This document shows positions 1-8,916 of a stretch of 50,700 nt of DNA, one piece after another (the stretch's first letter is position 1; every line of letters begins with the position of its first letter). The position numbers and the translations under genes are program-made. This stretch comes from CAYYTU01 sp964474655 (GTDB lineage: Bacteria; Chloroflexota; Anaerolineae; B4-G1), in the NCBI GenBank assembly GCA_964474655.1, contig CAYYTU010000016.1, positions 1-50,700 on the forward strand. The letters are read 5' to 3'. A model generated the notes under the pieces. It was not told the origin of the DNA and did not search any database. It was given only the letters and a program-made list of their open reading frames with translations.

Positions 1-380
1 CTCTGCGCTCTCTGCGTTCTCGGCGGTTATATCGACCGCTACCTGAACGGTTACATTCCGGCTTCTATCCACCGGACATTTCTACGAGTGGTCAAGCGGG
101 CAATCATCCCAAGCCCGTCGAAGGGTGATTTTGACGACCTTCGAGTGCAGGTGGTTCCCCCGTCAAGTGTTGTTGGAGCAAAAGAGATCTAAGTTTTATC
201 CAAAGTCCAGGGGCAAGCAGTGGAGTTGCAAACCCCCACTGGAGCAAGAATTTCTACACATCAACGCTTGAATTGACGCGCATGGGGTATCTCACCTGCG
301 CCTAGACGTGAGATGCAGACAACGCGCCGGTCGCTGCCAGTACCACGCAAAGCCCCAAAGACCCAACATCTTTGACGTGA
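1..380. other. Non-coding stretch downstream of the first response regulator gene
   Basis: No credible gene is visible. The first ~30 bases are a CTCTGCG-type simple repeat. The part from about 205 to 312 is a copy of a dispersed repeat listed separately. The segment at 161-190 (tcaagtgttgttggagcaaa) weakly resembles the segment at 3953-3975 upstream of the methyltransferase gene. Nothing else can be assigned. Confidence 0.5.
205..312 (+). repeat. Dispersed palindromic repeat R1, copy a
   Basis: This is one of three related non-coding copies in the window (also 4530-4690 in the same orientation and 48841-48985 inverted). The shared core runs from a GCAGTGG...CCACTGG hairpin through 'gagcaagaatttctac' to 'tcaacgctt..aattga'. 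Copy a is the shortest and lacks the leading hairpin of the other two. It does not encode protein. Confidence 0.75.
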
Positions 381-1034
381 TTAGTCGAGCGGGGTGAGAT
401 TATGCTGAATGGCGAACTTGATCAGCTCGGGCATACTCTTAATATCCAGCTTTTTCATCAGACGAGAGCGATAAGTATTCACGGTCGTGACGGAAAGTGA
501 AAGAGTATCGGCGATATCCTGGCTCGACTTGCCCTCGACCACATACTGAAGTACTTCCCGCTCGCGGGGATTGAGTCGCTCCAAGGGGCAGATCATCTCC
601 TGTGATGAATACCGCTCCATATAGGTCTGGATTATCTTATCCTCGATCTTGGGGCTCAGGTAACGATACCCCTTCTGCACGGTTCGCACGGCCTCGGCCA
701 CCTCGGCGCCGGCCGACTCCTTCACCAGAAAGCCCAGGGCCCCGGCCTTCAAGGCTCGCAAGACGTGCTCCATCGACGAATGCATAGAAAGTATAATTAC
801 CTTGGTCTGGGAGCAGCTCTTGAGCACGCGTCTCGCGGCCTCAATCCCATTCATCTCCGGCATCGTGATATCCATCACAACCACGTCTGGTTCAAGTACC
901 TCAATGCGGTTAAGCGCCTTGCGCCCATTGATGGCCTCACCAACGCACTTGATATCCTCTTGCATAGCCAAGATAGCTTTCAGACCGTCCCGCACGACCT
1001 TATGATCGTCGACGAGGAAGACGTTAATTATCAT
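381..1034 (-). CDS. LuxR/NarL-family two-component response regulator
   Basis: This is a 217-residue transcription regulator. The receiver domain occupies about residues 4-120, with the acidic pair D9-D10, the phospho-acceptor D55 (in MDITMPEMNG) and a conserved Lys near 105. A LuxR/GerE helix-turn-helix lies at about 150-210 (LNPREREVLQYVVEGKSSQD). The ATG at 1034 lies inside the 3' end of the upstream histidine kinase gene, an 11-bp overlap that points to translational coupling and a cognate pair. By family knowledge, phosphorylation at D55 permits dimerisation and promoter binding. The target genes are unknown; the third member of the cluster, a putative methyltransferase, is a possible one. 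The length is usual for the family. Confidence 0.93.
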   Translation of the reverse strand: MIINVFLVDDHKVVRDGLKAILAMQEDIKCVGEAINGRKALNRIEVLEPDVVVMDITMPEMNGIEAARRVLKSCSQTKVIILSMHSSMEHVLRALKAGALGFLVKESAGAEVAEAVRTVQKGYRYLSPKIEDKIIQTYMERYSSQEMICPLERLNPREREVLQYVVEGKSSQDIADTLSLSVTTVNTYRSRLMKKLDIKSMPELIKFAIQHNLTPLD

Positions 1035-3039
1035 CGATTTCTACCTCCACGATAACACGAGTGCCTTGATCAAGATTGGATTCGACGAAGCACTCCCCGC
1101 CCACTGATTGAGCTCTTTCCTGCATACTGAGCAAGCCCAATCCATGCTCATCGTTTAACGTGGTCTCTTTACTGATATCAAAGCCAACGCCGTCATCCCT
1201 GACCACCATCCGAACGGTGGGCAAATCGACCTTGAGGATGATCGCGGCTCGCGAGGCCTCGGCGTGCTTAATCGCGTTGGTCACCGCCTCCTGGACAATG
1301 CGGAAAAGCGTCGTTTCGACCTCAGGGGCCAGAGACGGGAGTTCCTCCTCCGCGATGATGTCGATATCGATCCCCGCACGCTGGGAGGACTGTCTGGCGT
1401 ACCACTCCAGCGCCGAATCCAAACCGTAGTCCTCCAGCATCGGCGGGCGCAGATCGGCCGTCACACGGCGGATGCGCTCGGCCATATTCTCCACCAGGCG
1501 GAGGGAATCCTCGATCCGATCCTCCACCTTCTCTGGTATACTCGGCCCGATCTGGGACTTCACCACATTGAGATTGAGGCCCAACGCAGTCAGTGCCTGC
1601 CCCACCCGATCGTGGAGCGTGCGGGCCACCCGCCGGCGCTCTACCTCCTCGGCCTCCGATAGACGTTTCAGGACCATCCGGAGATGCTCTTGCTGTTGAT
1701 TCAACGATTCTATCAGACGCGCGTGCCAGATGGCTATGGTGATCGAATTGGCAACCTCCTGGGCCAACGGGATATGCCGCTCGCTGAAGGCCTCGTCGTC
1801 ACTCGACCAGAGGCTCAACGCTCCGATCAAGTCACACTTATACCGCAAGGGAACGGAGAGAAAGCGCTTCAGGCCCTCCGAGTGTAGGATGGAAAGCGCT
1901 TCAGCCACGTCAGAGCGCGACGTGATGTCACCGGTGATGAAGTCGCTACCCTTGAGATCCTCGATATAATCTTGGACCGGTTGCAAGGGATAACATCCCC
2001 CTGCTTTCACCTCGGTCTTACCGGTCACTTTGACGGCCAACAGCTCGAGCTGCCCGGCGTCGAAATCGAACAAGACGACGCTGCTTCGCTGGCAGGGGAC
2101 CAGGTCGTAGATCTGACGCAAGCTGACCCTGGCGATTTCTGACGGAGACTTAGCCTTCAGGATAGCCCGATCGATCTTGTGCAGCGTCTCCAGGCGGGCC
2201 AGATGCTGCTCCACCTTCTTTTCGGCTTGCTTGCGGGCGGTGATGTTGATGAAGGAAACCATCAACCGAATCGGCTGCCCGTCAGCGTCCTCAAGTAGAC
2301 TGGCCGAAACCTGGACATAAAAGCGGGAACCGTCCTTCCGCTGCGCGACAAGCTCCCCAATCCAGCCGCCGCTCTCCCTGATCGCCTGATTTACATCCGA
2401 GAATTCCTCGGGGCAAAATGCAATATCAGACATAGATCGCCCCAGCACTTCGGCCGGCTCATCGTAGCCCCAGGTTTCCAGAAATGCCGGATTAACGTAA
2501 GTGATCCTCCCATCCAGGCCGCAGAAGCAGATGGCGTTAATCGAAGAGGCGATAGCGGTCTCCCTGAGGCGCAATTTCTCCTCTGCTCTTTTGATTTCAC
2601 TGATCAACGCGTTACGGATCTGCTCCTGTTCCTGCAGGATCGTCTCTCGGCTTTGCTCGATGAAGCCGGTCGATAGCGCGGCGAAGAGGCCGATCAAACG
2701 CTTATGGAGGGCACAGGCACATTCCTGGCATAGCCCCTGGAGAATGGCATGCATCAAGGCCGTCTGCGTGCGGCCCAGCGCCTGCGGGGAGATGTAATGA
2801 AGACGAGCCAACTCGGAGCCGATTGATGCCGCCTCTTGCCGCTGGAACGATTCCGCCGTCAGCAGTTCAATCACCTGATCGGTCAGCTCGCGCAGACTCT
2901 GGCGCAGATCCACATGTCCCAGATACGCGATCCCGGTAGGGGCGAGGGCCTTGTACCAGCGGTCGACGATCTCTTCCCGACGATTGAGAAGCCTATCTTG
3001 ACAGTGGAAAGTGTGGGACGTTTCGACAAAAACGTTCAT
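1024..3039 (-). CDS. NarL-type sensor histidine kinase with PAS and GAF domains
   Basis: This 671-residue soluble kinase is the likely partner of the overlapping response regulator. Its order is: an N-terminal helical region (about 15-140) resembling RsbR N-terminal or globin-like sensor domains; a PAS domain (about 160-270, with the PAC-like 'GQPIRLMVSFINITARKQAE'); a GAF domain (about 285-440); a HisKA_3 dimerisation domain with phospho-acceptor H476 in RRRVARTLHDRVGQAL; and a C-terminal HATPase_c with N-box (VQEAVTNAIKHAE) and G-box (DDGVGFD) motifs. No membrane segment is visible, so the signal is probably cytoplasmic (redox, gas or a small ligand). Only a weak ribosome site precedes the ATG. 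The DUF574 gene ends... lies immediately upstream with a 20-bp gap, so the three genes are probably one operon. Confidence 0.92.
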   Translation of the reverse strand: MNVFVETSHTFHCQDRLLNRREEIVDRWYKALAPTGIAYLGHVDLRQSLRELTDQVIELLTAESFQRQEAASIGSELARLHYISPQALGRTQTALMHAILQGLCQECACALHKRLIGLFAALSTGFIEQSRETILQEQEQIRNALISEIKRAEEKLRLRETAIASSINAICFCGLDGRITYVNPAFLETWGYDEPAEVLGRSMSDIAFCPEEFSDVNQAIRESGGWIGELVAQRKDGSRFYVQVSASLLEDADGQPIRLMVSFINITARKQAEKKVEQHLARLETLHKIDRAILKAKSPSEIARVSLRQIYDLVPCQRSSVVLFDFDAGQLELLAVKVTGKTEVKAGGCYPLQPVQDYIEDLKGSDFITGDITSRSDVAEALSILHSEGLKRFLSVPLRYKCDLIGALSLWSSDDEAFSERHIPLAQEVANSITIAIWHARLIESLNQQQEHLRMVLKRLSEAEEVERRRVARTLHDRVGQALTALGLNLNVVKSQIGPSIPEKVEDRIEDSLRLVENMAERIRRVTADLRPPMLEDYGLDSALEWYARQSSQRAGIDIDIIAEEELPSLAPEVETTLFRIVQEAVTNAIKHAEASRAAIILKVDLPTVRMVVRDDGVGFDISKETTLNDEHGLGLLSMQERAQSVGGECFVESNLDQGTRVIVEVEIDDN

Positions 3040-3059
3040 AATGTTCTCTAGACTGGAAC

Positions 3060-3905
3060 CTAGGGCTTACGTCCCACGCCAGCCCACACCATGCTTCGCT
3101 CCGGCTCGTCTATCAGAAGCGCATCAGGGGAATCGGGACGCCAGCTGGGCGTATGGACCAACCCCGGCTCGACCAATTCGAAGCCATCGAAGAGGCGTCT
3201 TATCGCCTCCCAAGAACGCATTTTACTTTGGGCGTCGGCGCTGACCGCATAGAGGTTTTGAACTTGCTTGATTAGATGCTGAGGGGCATCGTCGTAGGTA
3301 GGATGTGCGATCACAAAGTAGCTGCCCGAAGCCATCAGCTGCTTCCATTCCGCAATTACCTCGTATAGCTGCTGGTCATCGGGGATCAAGTGAAAGATGG
3401 CAACGCCGAACAGAGCCAGCGGCTGATCAAAATCGATCAGCGCTTTGACCTCCTCGTGGTCGATGATTTTTCGCGGGAAGGCCACATCGGCCCGGATGGC
3501 GGTGGCGGTTTCATTATCGCCCAGCATAGCCCGGCTGTGCGCCACGGCCACGCGGTCTATATCGACGTAAACGACACGGGTCTCTGGATTGATGCTCTGA
3601 GCAATCTCGTGGACGTTTCCCAACGTCGGTATACCAGAGCCCAGATCGATGATCTGTTCCAGCCCTTGCCTCACCACGTACTCGACCGCTCGACAGAGAA
3701 ACGCACGATTGGTAATGGCGCCCGGTCGAATGTCCGGGTAGATCGATTCGATCTTTTGGGCCACTTGCCGATCGATCGCAAAATTATGGTGCCCGCCCAG
3801 AAAATAGTCATAAATACGCGCCACATTCGATTGGTCCAAAGGGATGTCTTGAGGAACCCAATCCTCTCTCGCCCGCTCTTTCCCTCTTCGATCTTCCTTT
3901 GTCAC
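3060..3905 (-). CDS. DUF574-family SAM-dependent methyltransferase
   Basis: The protein belongs to the S-adenosylmethionine methyltransferase family DUF574 (Methyltransf_19), best known from actinobacteria, whose substrates are not established. It shows the N-terminal family signature DQSNVARIYDYFLGGHHNFA, the SAM-binding glycine motif IIDLGSGIPTLGN and the following acidic strand VVYVDIDRVAVAHS. I chose the GTG start at 3905, because AAAGGAG lies about 8 bases upstream; this gives 281 residues. A longer reading starts with a TTG at 3923. The gene precedes the kinase/regulator pair on the same strand, only 20 bp away. A TATACG -10-like box lies near 3925, but its TTGACA partner (3953-3958) is 22 bp away, which is too far for a normal promoter. 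Confidence 0.85.
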   Translation of the reverse strand: MTKEDRRGKERAREDWVPQDIPLDQSNVARIYDYFLGGHHNFAIDRQVAQKIESIYPDIRPGAITNRAFLCRAVEYVVRQGLEQIIDLGSGIPTLGNVHEIAQSINPETRVVYVDIDRVAVAHSRAMLGDNETATAIRADVAFPRKIIDHEEVKALIDFDQPLALFGVAIFHLIPDDQQLYEVIAEWKQLMASGSYFVIAHPTYDDAPQHLIKQVQNLYAVSADAQSKMRSWEAIRRLFDGFELVEPGLVHTPSWRPDSPDALLIDEPERSMVWAGVGRKP

Positions 3906-4200
3906 GACGATCACTCCTTTCAACGTATAGTAAGTCTCGGTGCCGCCTCCCTGTCAAACGTTGTTGGGGACAAAACCCTCCTAAAAGATTCCAAATACAA
4001 CGAAACTGGGGGGATTTCGCCTGAAAAGTGTTGGCTATGTACGCTTATGCTCCTCTTGATCTTTCGGGAAGGTTACCAACGTTCAAGAGAAGGACTACCA
4101 AAGTCTCAATATCGGCTTCTCAGCAGGCAACGCCAAGGCGTATGCAAAACTTGGGGGATACGAGCGTCAATACTTCGGAAGTCTACGAGAACGATGTGCT

Positions 4201-4291
4201 CTAGCTTCAAAACCGCTCTTTTCAGCACAATTTGGCAAGCAAATTAGTATTCAAAGACTTCCGAAGTCTCTCCTCCCCCCAACTTGTAGAT
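4201..4291 (+). repeat. Dispersed repeat R2, copy a (inverted partner at 50542-50632)
   Basis: This 91-bp segment is nearly identical to the reverse complement of 50542-50632, with about half a dozen differences. Both start with CTAGCTTCAAAACCGCTC, contain the 15-bp odd palindrome AGACTTCCGAAGTCT, and end with CAACTTGTAGATG. The similarity stops abruptly at both ends. No reading frame is shared, so it is a non-coding mobile or recombination-derived repeat. Confidence 0.85.
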
Positions 4292-4529
4292 GTGCCTACA
4301 ATGTCAGTATAAGACGATTTGAGGCAGAAGTCAACATGAACGCCTTCAATGACAATAGACAATATCTCCGCCTCCGTCTATAATATTCGAAGCTGGAATC
4401 GGCGTCGGAGAAGATTTCCACAATTGCCACGAGATACATCTGTCCAAGTAGAGACGTTCCGAGCGCCACCTGAAATTCTATAGGCGCGTTTCGTTTTTCC
4501 ATCGTCACCTTGAGGTTCTCTGAGACTTT

Positions 4530-4690
4530 GCGTGGTGCTCAGAGCGGGTTTGTAACACGCGTGTTTGGTGGCCATAAAGACTTCAGTACCACTTTATGGT
4601 CAAGCAGTGGGGTTTGCAACCCACTGGAGCAAAAATTTCTATATATCAACGCTTAAGTTGATGGGTATGGGACACATCCCCGCTGAGCAA
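4530..4690 (+). repeat. Dispersed palindromic repeat R1, copy b
   Basis: This copy of the R1 repeat is the best match to the inverted copy at 48841-48985. It starts with a GCGGGTTTGTAACACGC hairpin, passes through a GTGTTTGGTGGCCATAAA segment and a CAGTGGGGTTTGCAACCCACTG hairpin, then 'ctggagcaaaaatttcta' and 'tcaacgcttaagttga'. Each hairpin has the same design, a G/C stem closed over a central GTTTGYAAC. Confidence 0.8.
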
Positions 4691-4768
4691 TCTCAAGCTA
4701 TCGACCACGCGAAATCCCAAAGAGCCCTTCTCAATTGACGATCAAACTGACAGTCAGGAGGTAAACGC

Positions 4769-6058
4769 ATGCCCACTTACCAACGACCACCCGGTACTCT
4801 GGATACTCTCCCCACGGATCAGCCATACTGGGATCTAGTGCGCAAACGCACGCGTCACCTGGCGGAGATGGCCGGCTTCGAGCGTCTGGATCTGCCCATC
4901 TTCGAAGCGACCGAGGTGTTTGCACGCGGCATCGGCGAGGGTACCGACGTAGTGGATAAAGAGATGTATACCTTCACCGATAAGGGCGGGCGGGACCTGA
5001 CGCTCCGTCCCGAGTTCACAGCCGGCGTGGTGCGGGCCTACATTGAGAACGGGCTGAAGGTCGAGGTTCAGCCCCAGAAGCTCTACTCCATCGGCCCTAC
5101 GTTCCGCTACGACCGCCCGCAGGCCGGCCGCTATCGCCAGTTTACGCAGTTCAACGCCGAGATTCTGGGGGAGCAAGACCCGGCCGCCGACCTGGAGATT
5201 ATGGCCCTGGTCTGGGACCTGTACGAAGGCCTGGGGTTTCGCAATCTGGAGTTCCAGCTCAACTCCACCGGCTGCCCGCGTTGCCGGCCCGGCTACGTGG
5301 CGGACTTGAAGGCGTATTACGAGGCCCATTACGACGAAATCTGCAAGGATTGTCAGCGGCGGCTGGCAAGCAGCCCCCTGCGCGTGTTGGACTGTAAGAA
5401 CGAGCAATGTCAGCCTCTCATCGCCGGAGCCCCACGCATACTGGACCATCTATGCAATGAATGTGCCGACCACTTCGCGGCCCTGCGCGACTATCTAGAC
5501 TTGCTTAATCGAGAATACGTGATCAATCACACGTTGGTGCGCGGGCTCGATTATTATACCAAGACCGTCTTCGAGGTCTGGGCGGCCGGGATCGGCGCCC
5601 AGAGCGCCGTCTGCGGCGGCGGGCGGTACGACGGCCTGGTCGAGCTGCTGGGCGGTCCGCCGACGCCGGGCGTGGGCGTGGCGGTGGGATTGGAGCGCAT
5701 CATCTTGGCGATGAAGGAGATGGGCGTGGAATGCCCGCCGCTCGCGACGCCTGAGGTCTTCCTCGCCTACCTGGGGGAGGAACCGCGCCGCGAGTCGCTG
5801 CGGCTGATGGACCGGCTGCGCCGCGCCGGCGTGGGCGCCTATCTGGCGCTGGGCCGCGATCGCGGCCTGAGGAGTCAGCTCCGCGAGGCCGACAAGCGTA
5901 ACGTGCGCTACACCGTCATCATCGGCGGCAACGAACTCGAAAGCGGTCAGGCCACGGTTCGCAATATGAAATCCGGCGATCAGATAGATGTGCCGCTAAA
6001 TGAGCTGACGGCGTGGTTCGAGGATCGGTTAGATCAGGGGACAGCCCCAACAGTGTAG
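4769..6058 (+). CDS. hisS: Histidyl-tRNA synthetase
   Basis: This class II aminoacyl-tRNA synthetase attaches histidine to tRNA-His in the cytoplasm. The 429-residue length is normal. Visible signatures are motif 2 (PTFRYDRPQAGRYRQFTQFNAEILG region, residues about 109-133), the histidine-specific motifs GLDYYTKTVFEV and CGGGRYDGL, motif 3 with GLERI near 310, and a C-terminal anticodon-binding domain from about 330. The ATG at 4769 follows a good AGGAGGT site at the right spacing. Its last 25 bp overlap the end of a convergent small gene. No T-box or leader peptide is visible upstream, unlike ileS and aspS in the same window. Confidence 0.97.
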   Translation: MPTYQRPPGTLDTLPTDQPYWDLVRKRTRHLAEMAGFERLDLPIFEATEVFARGIGEGTDVVDKEMYTFTDKGGRDLTLRPEFTAGVVRAYIENGLKVEVQPQKLYSIGPTFRYDRPQAGRYRQFTQFNAEILGEQDPAADLEIMALVWDLYEGLGFRNLEFQLNSTGCPRCRPGYVADLKAYYEAHYDEICKDCQRRLASSPLRVLDCKNEQCQPLIAGAPRILDHLCNECADHFAALRDYLDLLNREYVINHTLVRGLDYYTKTVFEVWAAGIGAQSAVCGGGRYDGLVELLGGPPTPGVGVAVGLERIILAMKEMGVECPPLATPEVFLAYLGEEPRRESLRLMDRLRRAGVGAYLALGRDRGLRSQLREADKRNVRYTVIIGGNELESGQATVRNMKSGDQIDVPLNELTAWFEDRLDQGTAPTV

Positions 6059-6549
6059 TGGACGCGGTCGATGAGCTCCTCCTCGCTCAGTTCACCCGCC
6101 CCAAAGGCCTCCAGATCAGCCCGACCCACGGCAGCGTGGATGTGCTCCGCGCTTTGTTCCGATGCCGAGGGCGGAAGAGCCCAGATCGTGACCGCTATGC
6201 GAGAGACGTCCTCGCATTGGTCGATTCCTCGCAAGGCCCGCGCGGCGTCGAAGGCGACCCACACTTGCTGCGCAGCTGCATCGACCGGGTCGCCCGATGC
6301 GAGGCGATGGCTGACCTCGAAGGTCAACGTCCCTTGCGACGTCAAAAACACCGCGCCCCCTCCGCCCGCCTCGGCCAACGCCCGGGCCGCATACCATCGG
6401 CAGGTCTCCTCAAAGACGGTCCTTGAGGGCGCGGATGCCGGAGCGGGGACATCAGGAACCGGGCGCGTCATCGCAACCACCAGCGCGACGATCACGACCA
6501 CGTTGGCCAGAGCCAGCGATCCCACAATCCGCTTCTGTCTCGCAGTCAT
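6034..6549 (-). CDS. Membrane-anchored hypothetical protein
   Basis: I do not recognise this 171-residue protein. Residues about 8-30 form one hydrophobic segment (GSLALANVVVIVALVVAM) after a basic start (MTARQKR), followed by a Pro/Ala-rich linker. That suggests a signal anchor with an extracytoplasmic domain. The remainder has two Cys (in EETCRW and IDQCED) and an acidic C-terminal helix (AGELSEEELIDRV). The start is the first ATG; a TACACT -10-like box lies just upstream near 6560-6565 with TTGCGC 16 bp before it. The gene converges on hisS with a 25-bp tail overlap. Confidence 0.7.
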   Translation of the reverse strand: MTARQKRIVGSLALANVVVIVALVVAMTRPVPDVPAPASAPSRTVFEETCRWYAARALAEAGGGGAVFLTSQGTLTFEVSHRLASGDPVDAAAQQVWVAFDAARALRGIDQCEDVSRIAVTIWALPPSASEQSAEHIHAAVGRADLEAFGAGELSEEELIDRVHYTVGAVP

Positions 6550-6621
6550 GGCAGGAAGTGTAGCACAGTTCAGTCGCAGCGCAACAAAGAATCACGTCCA
6601 CCTGATCGACAAGGAGACTCG

Positions 6622-7551
6622 ATGAAGATGATGAATCTGACCCAGGAGCAACGATGGGGCCTGGTCAGCACGGTGCTGTCCAGCTTCCTGCTGGGCTGGG
6701 CGCCGATCCTGGGGAAGATGGCTTACGCCGGCGGCGCGATGCCGTTCACACTGGTTGGCATCCGCACCGTCGTAGCGGCGGCATCGCTCTGGCTGGCTTT
6801 TCTGGTCTTCTGGCGGGATGAGATCGCCATCGGGTGGCGCGATTTGCTCGGCTGTCTCGGCGTAGGAGCAGTCAACGGCTTCGGGTCACTATTCTACTAC
6901 CTGAGCCTTTCGCGCCTCAACGCTTCGCGGGCCGCTCTGCTCAACACGCTCTACCCGCTCTGGGTGGTGCTATTTCTCTTCGCCGCCGGCCAGCCGCTGA
7001 CGCGCCTCACGCTAGCTCGGCTGGCGCTTTCGATGGTCGGCACTTACCTCTTGACGCGAGCACGACCGGGAGAGGAGCTCGACTGGCTGGGCGTCACACT
7101 GATGATCGCCTCAGCAGCGGCGTACGGTTGGCACTTGGTGTTGGGGCAGTGGGTATTGGCCGACGTACCCGCCCGCCAGGGCACCCTTTACATCGTGACG
7201 GCGATGGCCTGCGTGGTAGGAATAGCGCGGACTTTGCAAGGACAGACGCTGGAGCCTATCACCCTCTCCGGCTGGCGGGCGATCTTTGCGCTGGGACTGA
7301 CCACTGCGCTCTCTCGCTTGGCGATGTTCAGCGGATTGGAGCGATTGGGCGGCGTCGAGACTGCATTGGTCAGTCTGCTGGAGCTGCTGGTCAGCTTGAT
7401 GTTGGCTTTCTTACTCTTGGGGGAGCGGCTGACAGCTGGACAGTGGATCGGAGGCTTGTTGTTGATTGCCAGTCTAGGATTGATGACGCGGGATCGAGGG
7501 ATGCGCCTGGCTCAGGGCAACGAGCCGTTAAAGTGGCAAGAAAGCGGATAA
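6622..7551 (+). CDS. EamA/DMT-family membrane transporter
   Basis: This 309-residue integral membrane protein has the two repeated EamA modules of the drug/metabolite transporter superfamily, about ten hydrophobic helices. The first repeat begins with WGLVSTVLSSFLLGWAPILG and the second with GWRAIFALGLTTALSRLAM. The second half carries the characteristic ALVSLLELLVSLMLAFLLLGE stretch that precedes the last helix. Family members export amino acids, purines or other metabolites, but substrate cannot be read from sequence. The ATG at 6622 is preceded by AAGGAG. Another, only distantly similar EamA gene is at 43990-44943. Confidence 0.92.
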   Translation: MKMMNLTQEQRWGLVSTVLSSFLLGWAPILGKMAYAGGAMPFTLVGIRTVVAAASLWLAFLVFWRDEIAIGWRDLLGCLGVGAVNGFGSLFYYLSLSRLNASRAALLNTLYPLWVVLFLFAAGQPLTRLTLARLALSMVGTYLLTRARPGEELDWLGVTLMIASAAAYGWHLVLGQWVLADVPARQGTLYIVTAMACVVGIARTLQGQTLEPITLSGWRAIFALGLTTALSRLAMFSGLERLGGVETALVSLLELLVSLMLAFLLLGERLTAGQWIGGLLLIASLGLMTRDRGMRLAQGNEPLKWQESG

Positions 7552-7581
7552 TGCGGCGCGGGCCCGCGCGGAGCTAGGGCG

Positions 7582-8916
7582 CTAATCAGAAAGAGCGTCT
7601 TTGAGAGCTGCGGAGGCCTCGGATGCGTCCTCGGTAGCGGCTTCTTCCTCCTCCTCACACTTGTCCGCACCTTCGACGGTGATGGGCAGCAAGATATGGA
7701 AGGTGCTACCCGGCAGATCTTCCTCATCGTACCCCTCACTATCCACCCAGATCTTTCCCTCGTGAGACTCGATAATTCCACGTGTCACCGTGAGCCCCAG
7801 CCCCAACCCACCGCCCCTGAAAGCAGTCTTGCTGGAGCGGTGGAGGCTGGTATCCTCCAGTACGTAGAACCGATCGAAGATACGCTCTTGTTCGTCGCAG
7901 GGAATGCCCACGCCGGTATCCTCCACCGAGATGTGGACAGTGTCATCAACCGCTTCGCCCAGGATATAGATCTCGCCGCCATCGGGGGTATACTTCATCG
8001 CGTTGCTGATCACGTTCCAAAAAGCCTGATGGAGCCGTTTGCTATCGCCCTGGATAATGGGCAGGTCCTCCAGCCCCTCGAACGTGAAGGTCAGATCGCG
8101 AGACAGCCCAAAGTTCCGCACGTCTTTCACCACCTTGTGAACCACTGTACCCAAATTCACCGCTTCACAGGCCAGGGTCAGCTGCTCGGCGTCGATGAGC
8201 GAGACGTTGCGAATCTCATCGAAGACGCGGTGGAGACGCTTCGAGGCGCTGGCGATGGCGTTCAACATATGGCGCGGGCTGCCCTCCTCATCGGGATCGC
8301 CGGGGATGTCTGGATTCTGGAGCAGGATCTGGACGTAGCCGTAAATGCTGGTCAGCGGAGTGCGCAGCTCGTGGCTGGCCAGGATGATGAAGTCGGACTT
8401 CATCTTCTCCACGTGTTGGAGTTCGGCGTGGGCCTCCTTTAGATCGTGGATCTTCTCCTCCAGCCGCTTGACCAGCCGGCGGCTGTAAGCTTCCAGATGC
8501 TCGGCCTTCTCCTCCGGCGATTCGATCGTCTCTTGCATCCCCTCCAGATACTCCTCCACTTGCTCTGGGAAGCGATCGACGTCAATGGGCTTGGCAATGT
8601 AGCCGTCACATCCGGCGATGAGCGCGCGCTCGCGATCGCCCTGTAGGGTGGCCGCGGTGACGGCCACAATCGGCACGTCCCCAATATCCTTGATGGAGCG
8701 TAGACGGGTAGTCACCTCATAGCCGTCCAGGCCGCCGATGTTAATATCCATCAGAATCAGCGTGGGGTGGAGCTGCCGCGCGATGTCGATGGCGTCTACG
8801 CCGTTATCCACCACCTCTACCTCGTACCCTTCGGCCTGGAGAACCCGCTGCACCAGAGAAGCGCTGGCCGGGTCATCCTCGACGTATAGAATGCGCGGGC
8901 GCTCTGTCTGGTTCAT
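7582..8916 (-). CDS. Hybrid sensor kinase (receiver - coiled coil - HisKA - HATPase)
   Basis: This 444-residue cytoplasmic kinase starts with a receiver domain (residues 8-125; phospho-acceptor D57 in ILMDINIGGLDGYE, Lys 109 in IAKP), followed by a coiled coil (about 132-172), a HisKA domain with H182 in SDFIILASHELRTPLTS, and HATPase_c with N-box (FWNVISNAMKYTP), G1 (VEDTGVGI), F-box (IFDRFY) and G2 (GGGLGLGLTVTRG). The tail is acidic and Ala-rich. Its ATG overlaps the stop of the upstream threonine synthase-receiver gene by 4 bp (ATGA), so the two are translated together. The arrangement suggests phosphotransfer among the kinase's own receiver, its histidine, and the receiver fused to threonine synthase. 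Input signal is unknown. Confidence 0.92.
   Translation of the reverse strand: MNQTERPRILYVEDDPASASLVQRVLQAEGYEVEVVDNGVDAIDIARQLHPTLILMDINIGGLDGYEVTTRLRSIKDIGDVPIVAVTAATLQGDRERALIAGCDGYIAKPIDVDRFPEQVEEYLEGMQETIESPEEKAEHLEAYSRRLVKRLEEKIHDLKEAHAELQHVEKMKSDFIILASHELRTPLTSIYGYVQILLQNPDIPGDPDEEGSPRHMLNAIASASKRLHRVFDEIRNVSLIDAEQLTLACEAVNLGTVVHKVVKDVRNFGLSRDLTFTFEGLEDLPIIQGDSKRLHQAFWNVISNAMKYTPDGGEIYILGEAVDDTVHISVEDTGVGIPCDEQERIFDRFYVLEDTSLHRSSKTAFRGGGLGLGLTVTRGIIESHEGKIWVDSEGYDEEDLPGSTFHILLPITVEGADKCEEEEEAATEDASEASAALKDALSD

Larger units (their letters stand above)
3906..4768. other. Long intergenic region carrying repeats
   Basis: About 860 bp separate two divergently read genes and contain no supportable coding sequence. 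The region holds an 11-bp ACTTCGGAAGT palindrome at 4172-4182, the R2 repeat at 4201-4291 (itself containing AGACTTCCGAAGTCT at 4256-4270) and the R1 repeat at 4530-4690. I looked for a T-box or leader peptide ahead of hisS and saw none. The strong hisS ribosome site AGGAGGT lies at about 4757-4763. Confidence 0.6.

Noticed and set aside
3390..4247. A 285-codon plus-strand ORF across the methyltransferase gene and the intergenic repeat region
   Set aside because: It is antisense to a clear DUF574 gene and runs into non-coding repeats.
4300..4768. T-box or leader peptide for hisS
   Set aside because: No T-box sequence, no His-codon run and no terminator precede hisS.
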